Below are positions 16,869-26,193 of a stretch of DNA of 64,000 bases, one piece after another. The stretch covers positions 1,518,001 to 1,582,000 of the forward strand of contig NZ_CP061474.1 in assembly GCF_014679505.1 (NCBI RefSeq), given 5' to 3'. Position numbers and translations under genes: made by a program. The stretch's first letter is position 1, and every line of letters starts with the position of its first letter. The notes below the pieces were generated by a model. The model was not told the DNA's origin. It was given only the letters and a program-made list of their open reading frames with translations, and did not search any database. The stretch is from Geobacillus sp. 46C-IIa. GTDB taxonomy: Bacteria; Bacillota; Bacilli; Bacillales; Anoxybacillaceae.

Positions 16869-17201
16869 ATGGAAAAGGTGGACATAAATCAACTTACGAA
16901 CGAACAAATTGCTTTTCATATTATTTTGCATAGCGGCAACGCTCGCAGTAACATTGTCCAAGCCATTCGCGAATATCGGTCAGGTCAAATCGAAAAAGCG
17001 GAACAACTCATCCAAGAAGCGGAACAAGAACTAGGTGTCGCGCACGATGTCCATTTTCAGCTTATCCAAAAGGAAGCGGGCGGAAATCCAACGACGATTA
17101 CTTTGCTTCTCATGCATGCGGAGGATCATGTAATGTCGACGTTGGCGATGAAGGAGATCGTGAAAGAGATGCTTGTTTTGTTGAAGGAGCGGAATATATA
17201 A
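16869..17201 (+). CDS. celC: PTS cellobiose-type IIA component
   Basis: 110-residue helical IIA protein of the lactose/cellobiose PTS. It accepts phosphate from HPr on the histidine in LLLMHAEDH near residue 79 and donates it to IIB. The HSGNARSNIVQAI segment near residue 20 is typical of the family. GGGGGAAAAATGAG overlaps the end of the IIB gene as ribosome site. Operon position and length fit exactly. Confidence 0.94.
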   Translation: MEKVDINQLTNEQIAFHIILHSGNARSNIVQAIREYRSGQIEKAEQLIQEAEQELGVAHDVHFQLIQKEAGGNPTTITLLLMHAEDHVMSTLAMKEIVKEMLVLLKERNI

Positions 17202-17217
17202 AAAGGAGGATTGCCAA

Positions 17218-18534
17218 ATGAACGGAGCATTATTTGAGAAATTGAGCAAAGTGCTCGTTCCGATCGCTGGGAAATTGAATAACAGCCGGTATTTGCAAGT
17301 GTTGCGTGATGCATTTATGTTGGCGTTTCCGCTAACGATTTTCGGTTCCATCGCGGTCGTCATCGCCAACTTGCCATTTTTAGATAAGATCATGAGCGAA
17401 AGCAGCCTGAATATGTTAAAAGATATGCTCGGTGTCGCTCCGAATGCAACAATGGGTGTCATGACGATTTTCGTTGTGTTTGGCATTGGCTATTATTTAT
17501 CGAAAAGTTATGAAGTTGAAGGGATTTTTGGCGGCGCGATTGCTTTAGCGTCATTTCTCCTGTTGACGCCGTTTGTTGTTCAAATAGAAGGAAAAGAAGC
17601 CGTACAAGGTGTCATTCCGCTTGACCGCCTCGGAGCAAAAGGGATGTTCCTTGGCATGATTACTGCATTTGTTGCTGGGGAAATTTACCGGAAGGTTGTA
17701 CAGAAAAATATTACGATTAAAATGCCGGCCGGGGTGCCACCGGCGGTTGCGAAGTCGTTTGCAGCATTAATTCCGGCGGTGGTCACCCTGACCTTTTTCC
17801 TTGTCGTCAATATTATTGTAACACAAATGTTTAAAACAAACATGCATGATGTGATTTACAACGCCTTGCAAGCCCCGCTTGTCGGTCTGGGAAGCGGCAT
17901 TATCCCAACGTTGATCGCCATTTTTGTCGCACAAATTTTATGGTTTTTTGGGTTGCATGGGCAAATCATCATTAATTCCGTGATGGACCCGATTTGGAAC
18001 ACACTGTCGCTCGAAAACTTAAATGCGTACACACAAACAGGGGAAGTTCCGCATATCGTCAGCAAACAGTTTATTGAAATTTACACCGTCGGCATGGGCG
18101 GAACGGGGATGACGCTCGCGGTGATTTTCGCCATATTGCTCTTTATGAAGAGCAAGCAAATGAAGCAGGTAGCTAAGCTTGGGCTTGGGCCCGGAATCTT
18201 CAATGTCAATGAACCGATCATTTTTGGTTTGCCAGTAGTGATGAATCCGCTCGTCATCGTCCCGTGGATTTTAGCGCCAATGGTTGTTACGTTGGTGACC
18301 TATTTGGCGATGTCTTCAGGACTTGTGCCGCCTCCAAATGGTGTGGCGGTGCCATGGACCGTACCAATTCTTATTAACGGGATTATGGCGACAAACTCGC
18401 TAGCCGGCGGGCTGTTGCAAGTGGTCAATTTTCTCATTGTACTCGTCATCTGGTTTCCGTTCTTGAAATTTATTGACCGGATGAATTTGCAAAAGGAGAG
18501 AGAAGAACAAGCTGCTGCAAAAAACGTATCATAA
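17218..18534 (+). CDS. celB: PTS cellobiose-type IIC permease
   Basis: 438-residue membrane component of the cellobiose/beta-glucoside PTS with about ten hydrophobic segments. It binds and translocates the disaccharide, which leaves as the 6-phosphate. Family marks are the N-terminal ALFEKLSKVLVPIAGKLN, FGLHGQIIINSVMDP and GPGIFNVNEPIIFGLPVVMNP, the last being the sugar-binding NEP region around residues 325-340. AAAAAGGAGG precedes the ATG. It lies 16 nt after IIA and 26 nt before the GH1 hydrolase. Confidence 0.95.
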   Translation: MNGALFEKLSKVLVPIAGKLNNSRYLQVLRDAFMLAFPLTIFGSIAVVIANLPFLDKIMSESSLNMLKDMLGVAPNATMGVMTIFVVFGIGYYLSKSYEVEGIFGGAIALASFLLLTPFVVQIEGKEAVQGVIPLDRLGAKGMFLGMITAFVAGEIYRKVVQKNITIKMPAGVPPAVAKSFAALIPAVVTLTFFLVVNIIVTQMFKTNMHDVIYNALQAPLVGLGSGIIPTLIAIFVAQILWFFGLHGQIIINSVMDPIWNTLSLENLNAYTQTGEVPHIVSKQFIEIYTVGMGGTGMTLAVIFAILLFMKSKQMKQVAKLGLGPGIFNVNEPIIFGLPVVMNPLVIVPWILAPMVVTLVTYLAMSSGLVPPPNGVAVPWTVPILINGIMATNSLAGGLLQVVNFLIVLVIWFPFLKFIDRMNLQKEREEQAAAKNVS

Positions 18535-18560
18535 CTATGCAGTAAACGAGGTGAACCGCG

Positions 18561-19973
18561 ATGGAACAACAATCGAAGCAGCCAATCACGTACCGCTTCC
18601 CTGCTGGGTTTTGGTGGGGGAGCGCAGCGTCCGCGACGCAAATGGAAGGGGCAGCCAACGAGGGCGGTAAAGGGAAAAATATTTGGGATTATTGGTATGA
18701 GAAGGAGCCGTACCGCTTTTTTAACGGTGTTGGCCCGGCGACTACATCAGATTTTTATCACCGCTACAAAGAGGATATTGCTTTGATGAAGGAGATCGGG
18801 CATAATTCATTCCGGTTTTCGATTTCATGGTCACGCTTGATTCCGGATGGAGTCGGTGAGGTCAATCCAGAGGCTGTACGATTCTACAATGCGGTCATTG
18901 ATGAACTGTTGGTGAATAGGATCGAGCCATTTGTTAATTTGTACCATTTTGATATGCCGTTAGCACTGCAACATATTGGGGGGTGGGAAAGCCGCGAAGT
19001 CGTGGATGCCTACGCCCGCTATGCAAGCATTTGCTTTGAGTTGTTTGGAGATCGGGTAAAGAAATGGTTTACCCACAATGAACCGATTGTTCCGGTAGAA
19101 GGCGGGTATTTATATGATTTTCATTACCCGAACATCGTGGACTTCCGCCGCGCTGTACAAGTGGCGTACCATACGGTCATTGCCCATGCCAAAGCGGTTG
19201 CCGCCTTCCGCAAGGCAGCTATCCCGGGAGGACAGATTGGGATCATTTTGAATTTGACGCCGTCTTACCCGCGCAGCCAGCACCCAGCTGATGTGAAAGC
19301 CGCACATATCGCTGATTTGTTGTTTAACCGCAGCTTCTTAGATCCTGCGGTGAAAGGAGAGTACCCGCAAGATTTGATTGAGCTGTTGGATGAACATGGC
19401 TTTTTGCCTATGACGGAAGCCGGTGATCGCGAGCGGATCAAAGAAAATACGGTCGACTTGCTTGGCATCAACTATTATCAACCGCGGCGCGTCAAGGCAA
19501 AAGAGCATCTGCCCAATCCGGATGCCCCGTTTTTGCCGGAGCGATTTTTCGATTATTACGCTATGCCCGGGCGGAAAATGAACCCGTATCGCGGTTGGGA
19601 AATTTATGAAAAAGGCATTTATGATATTTTAATCAATCTCAAAGAAAACTACGGAAACATTGAGTGTTTTATTTCGGAAAACGGGATGGGCGTTGAAGGG
19701 GAAGAACGATTTCGGGATGAAAACGGCATGATTCATGACGACTACCGAATTGCATTCATTCGCGAACATTTACAATGGGTGCATCGTGCGCTTGAAGAAG
19801 GAGTCAATGTGAAAGGCTATCACCTTTGGACATTTATGGACAACTGGTCGTGGACCAACGCCTATAAAAACCGGTATGGGCTCGTCGCAGTGGATTTGGA
19901 CAACGGCTTGAAACGGACGATCAAAAAAAGCGGCTATTGGTTTAAAACGGTCGCGGAAAACAACGGATTTTAA
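18561..19973 (+). CDS. 6-phospho-beta-glucosidase, GH1
   Basis: Family 1 glycoside hydrolase of 470 aa that splits the phosphorylated disaccharide delivered by the adjacent PTS into glucose and glucose 6-phosphate in the cytoplasm. The acid/base glutamate is in FTHNEP and the nucleophile in FISENGMG; the N-terminus has the GH1 signature FPAGFWWGSAASATQMEG. The phosphate specificity is inferred from the operon context, not from a directly identified residue. RBS GAGGTGAACCGCG precedes the ATG. A terminator follows. Confidence 0.92.
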   Translation: MEQQSKQPITYRFPAGFWWGSAASATQMEGAANEGGKGKNIWDYWYEKEPYRFFNGVGPATTSDFYHRYKEDIALMKEIGHNSFRFSISWSRLIPDGVGEVNPEAVRFYNAVIDELLVNRIEPFVNLYHFDMPLALQHIGGWESREVVDAYARYASICFELFGDRVKKWFTHNEPIVPVEGGYLYDFHYPNIVDFRRAVQVAYHTVIAHAKAVAAFRKAAIPGGQIGIILNLTPSYPRSQHPADVKAAHIADLLFNRSFLDPAVKGEYPQDLIELLDEHGFLPMTEAGDRERIKENTVDLLGINYYQPRRVKAKEHLPNPDAPFLPERFFDYYAMPGRKMNPYRGWEIYEKGIYDILINLKENYGNIECFISENGMGVEGEERFRDENGMIHDDYRIAFIREHLQWVHRALEEGVNVKGYHLWTFMDNWSWTNAYKNRYGLVAVDLDNGLKRTIKKSGYWFKTVAENNGF

Positions 19974-19980
19974 GTAAACG

Positions 19981-20013
19981 AAAAAAGCGTCCCGGACAGC
20001 GGGGCGCTTTTTC
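19981..20013 (+). terminator. terminator after the GH1 gene
   Basis: AAAAAGCG-CCC pairs with GGG-CGCTTTTT around a short loop. Confidence 0.85.
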
Positions 20014-20055
20014 TGGCTGGGGGATGAACGGGAAGGAGAGGAGAGCACATTGGCT

Positions 20056-20085
20056 ATTGTGCAAACAGACAATTGTTCGTACAAT
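20056..20085. promoter_or_regulatory. candidate operator before the GntR-type regulator
   Basis: Half-sites ATTGT (20056), ACAATTGT (20069-20076) and ACAAT (20081) form overlapping inverted repeats, the clearest being ATTGT-TCGT-ACAAT (20072-20085). Their position 30-60 bp before the gene suggests autoregulation by the UTRA-family product. I saw no equivalent at the cel promoter. Confidence 0.4.
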
Positions 20086-20116
20086 GAAAACAGGATCATA
20101 GTGAGGGATGAAAACG

Positions 20117-20830
20117 ATGACAAAGTATGAGAAAATTTCAAACGAAATACGTAGACGAATTAAAGAAGGACTGTATTTCCTAGACGAGCCGATTCCGGAT
20201 GAAATCTCGCTCGCTGAAGAGTTTGGCTGCAGCCGGATGACGGTAAAGCGGGCGCTTGATGTGCTCGTGTCCGAGGGACTGTTGTATCGAAAGCGCGGTC
20301 ATGGCACATTTATTGTGAAGTCGGCGATGCTTAACGGACTGGTGAATGTGGTGAGCAACGAAACCCTCGGTTTGACGAGGTTATTGGAAGGACGAAAGGT
20401 GACAAGCCATGTGATCACCTTTGAAGTGTTGTTTCCATCTGATGAGGTAGCTTCTCATTTATGCATCGATGCGAACACACCAGTGTATCACTTAATCCGG
20501 TTACGGAATGTGGATAGAGAGCCGTACGTCATTGAGCGGACATATATGCCCGTCCATTTAATTCCAGGGTTGAATGAAACGGTGCTCCATGGTTCGATTT
20601 ATCATTACATTACTTATGATCTCGGATTAACCATTGCCGGATCGCACCGAAAGATCCGAGCCGATAAACCGAACGAGCTTGATCGTCAATACTTGCAATG
20701 TGCACCCGACGATCCTGTGTTGGAATTGGAGCAGGTTGGGTTTTTAAACAATGGAGAGCCGTTTGAGTATTCGTTTTCCCGCCATCGGTATGATAAATTC
20801 GTATTTGTCACTGTTAGCACCCGTCGTTAG
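20117..20830 (+). CDS. GntR/UTRA family regulator of the cellobiose operon
   Basis: 237-residue transcription factor: N-terminal GntR winged helix (MTKYEKISNEIRRRIKEG, then SLAEEFGCSRMTVKRALD, recognition helix near residues 35-53) and a C-terminal UTRA ligand-binding domain. UTRA regulators of this kind usually sense the phosphorylated sugar. Placed 143 nt after the GH1 gene on the same strand, it probably controls the cel operon, as such regulators do elsewhere; this is inference. The start is ATG 20117 with GAGGG 9 nt upstream; ATG 20108 abuts the ribosome site. Confidence 0.88.
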   Translation: MTKYEKISNEIRRRIKEGLYFLDEPIPDEISLAEEFGCSRMTVKRALDVLVSEGLLYRKRGHGTFIVKSAMLNGLVNVVSNETLGLTRLLEGRKVTSHVITFEVLFPSDEVASHLCIDANTPVYHLIRLRNVDREPYVIERTYMPVHLIPGLNETVLHGSIYHYITYDLGLTIAGSHRKIRADKPNELDRQYLQCAPDDPVLELEQVGFLNNGEPFEYSFSRHRYDKFVFVTVSTRR

Positions 20831-20870
20831 AAGGCGTCTGCCCAGCCGTTTTGAGGCAGGCGCCTTTCTA
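20829..20870. terminator. bidirectional terminator
   Basis: AAGGCG-CTGCC pairs with GGCAG-CGCCTT between two convergent genes. Confidence 0.75.
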
Positions 20871-22043
20871 TATGCGAAAGGAGTGATGAGGTTTCACATT
20901 GTCAAACCAGCTGCGTCCTTTGTTGATCGGGGAAGCCGCTAAAAACCGCTCGTAAATAACAAGCGCTGGGTCGGTTGGGGAGAGGGTGCGGTGATAGTCG
21001 TCGATCTTGGCGAGGCAGCGGGCCAGCGCCGGCGAGTGCAGGGTCGAAACGATCGCCTTTGACAGTGACGGAAGCCGGCGCCAATGGCGGAAATCAAAAA
21101 TGAGCCCGTCATCGCACAAGAGACGGAAGTTGATTTCCTCTTGCCCCGGCAACATGGCATAAATGAACGCCGGTTTTCGCTTGCGGAGGCATTCGCTTAA
21201 GGTGACGCCGCCTGGCTTCGTGAGCACAAAATCGACCTCGTCATAAAGGGCGCTCATGGCTGCAGGCGATGAAATATAACGGAGCGGAAGAAGGCGCGGA
21301 TGGTTTTTCTTTTTCAACCGCTCATACAGCTGTTCGTTTGTGCCGCATAGCACATAATAGTCAACCGGATCATTCGGGGAGATTTTGCTGAAGAGCTGCT
21401 CCCAATCGCCAAGGCCTAGGCTGCCGCCGCTAATGAGCCCGATGTAGCGGGCGCGCATAGCCGGCGGCGCCGGCTGCCGGGCGGCAAACGCCGGGTGAAC
21501 GGGAATGCCGGTGACGGTGATCTGCTCGATGGCGACCCCTTTTCGGACTAATGCTTCCTTCATGGCCGGATGGCCGACAAAATGGCCGTCAATGGCTGTT
21601 TTCCCCCATAAGTTATGGACAAAATAATCGGTATACACGTTGATGACAGGAACGTCGATTTCCCCGCGCTGCTTAAGAAGATCAAGCAAATGCGATGGAA
21701 ACGCATGAGTACAGACAATCAGCGCTGGCTTTAGGCGACGAATCAGCTGTTTCAAATGGCCGCCAAACAGCCGCTCGTAAAGCGAGAATGACGGCGGTTC
21801 GGATGAGGGACGCAAAACGGAACGGCGGTAGGCGGCGCTGTATGCTTTCGGCGCATGGCGGATGCAGCGCAAATAAAGGCGGGAAATCCACTGTTCCTTG
21901 GCGCCGAGCCGCGAGGAAAGCAATTCGATTTTTTCACACTTCACGGCGCGATCGATCGACCGCAACCCTTCTGCCAGCGCTTCAGCAGCCCGATGATGAC
22001 CGGATGGAAGCTGAAGAAGCGGAAGAAAAAGCACTGTCGTCAT
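20868..22043 (-). CDS. ykoN: MGDG synthase-like glycosyltransferase
   Basis: 391-residue glycosyltransferase of the GT28/MGDG synthase type, the family that adds glucose or galactose to diacylglycerol or lipid precursors at the inner membrane face. The N-terminal VLFLPLLQLPSGHHRAAEAL contains the SGHHRAA acceptor motif. The C-terminal half has GLISGGSLGLGDW and the nucleotide-sugar site TKPGGVTLSECL. The start at 22043 is chosen because the 72 codons before it are non-homologous; its ribosome site is weak. Divergent from the ykoP-like gene, as in the B. subtilis ykoN-ykoP-ykoQ neighbourhood. Confidence 0.82.
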   Translation of the reverse strand: MTTVLFLPLLQLPSGHHRAAEALAEGLRSIDRAVKCEKIELLSSRLGAKEQWISRLYLRCIRHAPKAYSAAYRRSVLRPSSEPPSFSLYERLFGGHLKQLIRRLKPALIVCTHAFPSHLLDLLKQRGEIDVPVINVYTDYFVHNLWGKTAIDGHFVGHPAMKEALVRKGVAIEQITVTGIPVHPAFAARQPAPPAMRARYIGLISGGSLGLGDWEQLFSKISPNDPVDYYVLCGTNEQLYERLKKKNHPRLLPLRYISSPAAMSALYDEVDFVLTKPGGVTLSECLRKRKPAFIYAMLPGQEEINFRLLCDDGLIFDFRHWRRLPSLSKAIVSTLHSPALARCLAKIDDYHRTLSPTDPALVIYERFLAASPINKGRSWFDNVKPHHSFRI

Positions 22044-22212
22044 ATAATCACAACCTAGGCGCAAATTTGGAATTTGGTTTCCGTTTTCAGTATGCGCGGC
22101 CCGCGGCCGGTTATGCGACGGCGCTATGCTCCTTTTTTCCCCATTTATAATGCGCCGGCAAATGTCCCACAATGTTAATGAATAAGATACAAGGCAAAGG
22201 AAGGATGCATAC

Positions 22213-22788
22213 ATGAAGGAAAAAGCGGTCCAATGTTTGTTGGCGATGTGGGGAGTCATTGATCCGATTTATTACGCCTGTTCCCGACTCGAATACGCCG
22301 GCGAGGCGCGGGATGGGCTTCGCTCCATTTTTCGCGTCCGACCGCTCCAATACAAAGGGGAGACGATCCGCCTTTCGGATGGAACGACGATTGCGGCGAA
22401 CGATTGGCTGTTGAAAATCCATCTTCACAACGTCCGGCTCGTGCGCGATCTGTTTCGTTATGACAGCGACATTAAAAAAGGGCGTTATATTCTGGAGCAA
22501 GTCAAAGCCGGCTTGCCGTATGTCGCCTACCATCTTTATCACCACGAACAATCGGAGCGGATGAAAGGGATTATCGGCATTACGATGTTAAACAAAGGAT
22601 GTGAACGGCTTGGATTTGAAACGGTGGATATTTCCAATCCGTTGTACCGTTGGTTCAAAACACTGGCGCTCGTGCCGATGATGGCAGTGGCCCGGCCAGG
22701 CCTGTCGCCGTTCAGCCGGCCGCCGAAGTATTTGTTGATGTCAAAAGAAAAGCTGTTTTCCTTATACGGTTACCATCTCATCCACTAA
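22213..22788 (+). CDS. ykoP: YkoP-like protein
   Basis: 191-residue protein resembling the YkoP-type conserved domain of Bacillus, function unknown. It has no clear catalytic motif. The middle, LLKIHLHNVRLVRDL, and the C-terminal NPLYRWFKTLALVPMMAVARPG look like an amphipathic, membrane-associating protein. It is flanked by a lipid glycosyltransferase on the other strand and a metallophosphoesterase 60 nt downstream, suggesting an envelope-lipid theme. AAAGGAAGG precedes the ATG. Confidence 0.75.
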   Translation: MKEKAVQCLLAMWGVIDPIYYACSRLEYAGEARDGLRSIFRVRPLQYKGETIRLSDGTTIAANDWLLKIHLHNVRLVRDLFRYDSDIKKGRYILEQVKAGLPYVAYHLYHHEQSERMKGIIGITMLNKGCERLGFETVDISNPLYRWFKTLALVPMMAVARPGLSPFSRPPKYLLMSKEKLFSLYGYHLIH

Positions 22789-22848
22789 CTCCCTCTTTCT
22801 TCTCTCCTCCTTTTCACTATAATGGTTATCGAGGGAGGAGAGAAGACA

Positions 22849-23703
22849 ATGACGTTTTTTTTCATCATTCTATCATTCTTTTTGTTGCTAGCTTTTGGTC
22901 TTCGAAAGGCACACCGCAACACGTATGAAGCGGTTTTGCATAAAGTTCAGGTCGGCGGCCCGAAGGACGGGAATGGCGCCATTCGCATTTTGCAGCTGTC
23001 TGACCTTCATTTAGAAAAGCTGTCTATTTCCCCGGATGATTTATACGAAAAGTTGAAAGGGGAACCGGTTGACTTGATTGCTCTGACCGGTGATTTCCTA
23101 GACCGTGAAGCGAGCATCGCTAAACTCGGCCCGTATTTGACGGCATTGAAGAAGTTGCATCCAGTTTATGGGATGTATGCGGTGTTTGGAAACCATGACT
23201 ACGTGCTTCAAGGCGAACCGTTTGAACGCTTGAAGGCGACGCTCGAGGAGCACGGCTGCATCGTGTTGCAAAACGAAACGAAGACGATTACGGTTCACGG
23301 CCAAACGGTCAATATTATCGGCATTGACGATTTTTACACGGGGCGCAGCGACATCAAAAAGGCGTACGCCGGCGTGAAGGACGGCATCAACTTGGTGTTG
23401 ACGCACGATCCGGACATCGTGCCGCACATGAGAGACTATCATTTTGATTATTTGTTGTCTGGCCACTTTCATGGCGGGCAAATTCACTGGCCAAAGCCGT
23501 ACCATTTGGCGAAAATGAGCAAAACGCTCACTGAGCGGAACATGATCAAAGGCTATCATGAATGGGACGGCAAGCCGTTTTATATTAACGAAGGGCTCGG
23601 GCAAACTGGAGTGAACATCCGGATCGGCTCGAAGCCGGAAGTGACGCTCCACTTGTTGTCGTTGCCGTCCGTTGCGCAAAGCGAAACGGTCAAAGCTGTC
23701 TAA
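22849..23703 (+). CDS. ykoQ: membrane-anchored metallophosphoesterase
   Basis: 284-residue calcineurin-like phosphoesterase with one N-terminal membrane segment (MTFFFIILSFFLLLAFGL). All five metal motifs are visible: SDLHLE, TGDFLD, GNHD, LTHDPD and GHFHGGQIHWP. Relatives such as YkoQ and YaeI act on envelope substrates, for example UDP-diacylglucosamine-type lipids; the substrate here is unknown. GGGAGGAGAG precedes the ATG at 22849. Gene order glycosyltransferase-YkoP-phosphoesterase matches B. subtilis ykoN-ykoP-ykoQ. Confidence 0.85.
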   Translation: MTFFFIILSFFLLLAFGLRKAHRNTYEAVLHKVQVGGPKDGNGAIRILQLSDLHLEKLSISPDDLYEKLKGEPVDLIALTGDFLDREASIAKLGPYLTALKKLHPVYGMYAVFGNHDYVLQGEPFERLKATLEEHGCIVLQNETKTITVHGQTVNIIGIDDFYTGRSDIKKAYAGVKDGINLVLTHDPDIVPHMRDYHFDYLLSGHFHGGQIHWPKPYHLAKMSKTLTERNMIKGYHEWDGKPFYINEGLGQTGVNIRIGSKPEVTLHLLSLPSVAQSETVKAV

Positions 23704-23844
23704 AAGGCAGCTTTTTATTTATTTCTCTTTTTGAAATCGCTTTCCGACCTGCTCAGCATGGCGGATCGCTTCTTTCTCGTCTGCCTTATGCCACGAACGG
23801 GGAAAAGGGATAACGAACTGCATAGAAAAAGGAGCGAATTGTCA

Positions 23845-24113
23845 ATGGAACCGTCGTGGAAGGCGCTGTTGCCATTTTTAGTGGTCATCCCGATTTCGAT
23901 TTGGACGAAGCAAGTGATCCATGGGCTGTTTGTCGGACTTTTAGTCGGCAGCTATTTGATGACGCCATCGCTGCTTGGCGGGCTGCGGACGATGCTTCAT
24001 TATGTTGTTGACAACTTGATGCAGACAAACAACATTCGCATTATTATTTTTCTATACCGCGCTCCTGTTCGGCGCTACGTCGTTTCTTTTTCGCTAGCCG
24101 TGTTGCCGTCTTC
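23845..24113 (+). pseudogene. NhaC-type Na+/H+ antiporter remnant
   Basis: From ATG 23845 (AAAGGAG upstream) about 70 codons encode an N-terminus like NhaC-family antiporters, starting MEPSWKALLPFLVVIP. The homology is good up to the IRIIIF segment near 24050. It then continues only in another frame (ALLFGA near 24060) and hits a TAG near 24099. The remaining 350 or so residues of a normal antiporter are absent. This is therefore a decayed gene with a frameshift plus a large 3' deletion. The next gene begins at 24162. Confidence 0.6.
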
Positions 24114-24161
24114 CCCCCCTTCCATGGTAAACTAAAGGAAAAGAAAGAGAGGGGAACGGCG

Positions 24162-25088
24162 ATGGGGGAGGCGGAACGGCAGCTTGAGGAGCTCGGCCAA
24201 TGGCGAACAGACGATGCCGCCGCGCAGCTTGAACAGCTGAGCGAGCGGCTCGCTGAAGAGGACGCGTATTACCGCGCTGAAGAAGACCGGCAGGCGCGCG
24301 AACGGTATTACCGTTCTGTGCCGTTTGACGGAGACGGATTGATGCTGTTTGTCCGCTACCACGAGTTGGTGGCGCACACCCATAAGCGGCGGCTGCCGTA
24401 TTTTTTCAGCAAAGACGAGTATTTGTATACATGGGTTGATTTGCAGCCGGATGGGACGGTGCGCAGTTTGTATTCCGGCGAGCGAAAAGACCCGAAAACG
24501 TTAATCGTCCAAGATGTCGAAACGATGAAGCAGCGTTACGGCGAGTTTCGCCAACTATTAAAAAAAGCGAAACAGGGGCCGAGCGATGTGCACGAACGGG
24601 TGAAAACAATCGAGAAGCAATGGAAATTCAATGCGGAGCACGTTGTGCCCCAGTCATGGTTCGGCGCTCGTGAACCGATGAAAGGCGATTTGCACCATTT
24701 GTTCGTCTGCCAGCCGGAGTGCAACACGCTTCGGTCGAATTTCCCGTACGCTGATTTTCCATTTTACAATCCGGAAGATCCGGGCGAACAGATCCAAAAC
24801 CGATGCGGCGTCGCCCATAACGGCTATTTCGAGCCGGAGTATGGCAAAGGGACGGCCGCACGGGCAATGTTGTATTTTTTGCTTCGCTACCCGAAGGCGA
24901 TCGCCAAATCGTTCCGGCGCAAAATCGATATTCCGCTTCTTGTCCGCTGGCACGAGCAATTCCCGCCGACGGTGTACGAATACCATCGCAACAGCGCTAT
25001 TTTTTTTATTCAAGGCAACCGCAATCCATTCATCGATCTTCCCAAGTTGGCTAGGCGGATGGTGTTTCCGTTTGAAGGGGCGCTATGA
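24162..25088 (+). CDS. endonuclease I family nuclease
   Basis: 308-residue nuclease of the endonuclease I (EndA/Bsn, beta-beta-alpha metal) family, which cuts DNA and RNA non-specifically. The signature is visible: NAEHVVPQSWFG (general base His), GDLHHLFVC, NTLRSNFPY and a C-terminal GTAARAMLYFLLRYP. Most family members are secreted or periplasmic, but this one has no signal peptide; residues 1-50 are charged and likely coiled-coil (EAERQLEELGQW). GAGAGGGGAACGGCG precedes the ATG. A convergent terminator separates it from the symporter gene. Confidence 0.85.
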   Translation: MGEAERQLEELGQWRTDDAAAQLEQLSERLAEEDAYYRAEEDRQARERYYRSVPFDGDGLMLFVRYHELVAHTHKRRLPYFFSKDEYLYTWVDLQPDGTVRSLYSGERKDPKTLIVQDVETMKQRYGEFRQLLKKAKQGPSDVHERVKTIEKQWKFNAEHVVPQSWFGAREPMKGDLHHLFVCQPECNTLRSNFPYADFPFYNPEDPGEQIQNRCGVAHNGYFEPEYGKGTAARAMLYFLLRYPKAIAKSFRRKIDIPLLVRWHEQFPPTVYEYHRNSAIFFIQGNRNPFIDLPKLARRMVFPFEGAL

Positions 25089-25155
25089 AACAAGGTTGAA
25101 GGCGGACGTCTGCTTCTTGCCATGGGAGTCGAGGAATAAGGGGGGGTGATGGGCA

Positions 25156-25206
25156 GAAAAGCTGTCTCCGAAAAACGGTCGTTCATTTCGGGAGACAGCT
25201 TTTTTC
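25156..25206. terminator. bidirectional terminator
   Basis: AAAAGCTGTCTCC pairs with GGGAGACAGCTTTTTT between two convergent genes. Confidence 0.85.
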
Positions 25207-25233
25207 TTGCTGTTAGACAAAGCGTGAGAGAGG

Positions 25234-26193
25234 TTAAACGGAAATCGTCTTGTCATTCGCTGTTTGGCGGTCTGCCTGTTTGCGGAAGTATGTTGCGATA
25301 ATCGGGCCGGAAATATTGTGCCAGACGCTGAAAATGGCGCTCGGAACGGCGGTGAGCGGCGAAAAATGGGCGGTCGCCAAGGCCGCACCAAGCCCGGAGT
25401 TTTGCATGCCAACTTCGATGGAAATTGCCTTTTGTTTTGGCGGCGACAGGCGAAACAGTTTGGCAAACCAATACCCAAGCAGCAAGCCCAATCCGTTATG
25501 AACAATGACAATAAGAAAAATAAGAAGTCCGCTTTTGGCAATGGCCGCTTGGTTTTGACCGACGACGGCGGCGACGATGGCAACAATGGCGATGACAGAA
25601 ACGAGCGGCAGCGCCGGGATGCACGCTTTGACTTGCTTTTGGAACAGGGCCTGGGCGATGAGGCCTAAAAGGATCGGAATCAGCACGACTTTGACGATCG
25701 ACCAAAACAAGGCAGCGGCCGATACGGACAGCCATTTTCCGGCCAAAAGCAAAATGAGCGAAGGCGTCAAAATCGGCGCTAAAATCGTCGAAACAGAAGT
25801 GACGGCCACCGACAGCGCCGTATCCCCTTTCGCCAAATACGTCATGACGTTGGATGCTGTTCCGCCCGGACAGCAGCCGACTAAAATAATGCCGAGCGCC
25901 ACTTCGCGCGAAACCGGAAGAAAGTAAGCGAGCAAAAACGCGACAAGCGGCATGATCAGAAACTGGGCAACGACGCCGATCAACACATCAAGCGGGCGCT
26001 TGAATACTTCTTTGAAATCATCCGCTGAAAGCGTCAATCCCATACCAAACATCACGATGCCTAAAAGCGGCACAATATACGGGGCGATCCACGTAAACGC
26101 GCTTGGGGCGAAAAAGGCCAGCGCGCCAAATAGAAGCACCCAGATTGCAAACGTATTGCCGACAAAGTTGCTGATTCTTCCTAGTGTATTCAC
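25234..26193 (-). CDS. bile acid:sodium symporter family protein
   Basis: Membrane carrier of about 319 aa of the BASS family with nine or ten hydrophobic segments. Bacterial members import organic anions such as pantoate, pyruvate or sulphated compounds with sodium; this substrate is unknown. The GCCPGGTASNVMTYLAKGDTALSVA stretch near residues 105-129 is the conserved sodium-site crossover region, and EVGMQNSGLGAALA the second. I chose GTG 26193 because AAGGAG lies 8 nt upstream; an ATG-initiated form from 26232 would overlap that ribosome site. Confidence 0.85.
   Translation of the reverse strand: MNTLGRISNFVGNTFAIWVLLFGALAFFAPSAFTWIAPYIVPLLGIVMFGMGLTLSADDFKEVFKRPLDVLIGVVAQFLIMPLVAFLLAYFLPVSREVALGIILVGCCPGGTASNVMTYLAKGDTALSVAVTSVSTILAPILTPSLILLLAGKWLSVSAAALFWSIVKVVLIPILLGLIAQALFQKQVKACIPALPLVSVIAIVAIVAAVVGQNQAAIAKSGLLIFLIVIVHNGLGLLLGYWFAKLFRLSPPKQKAISIEVGMQNSGLGAALATAHFSPLTAVPSAIFSVWHNISGPIIATYFRKQADRQTANDKTISV

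Noticed and set aside
21695..22150. 151-codon plus-strand frame overlapping ykoN
   Set aside because: Overlaps the well-supported glycosyltransferase N-terminus on the other strand and lacks homology.
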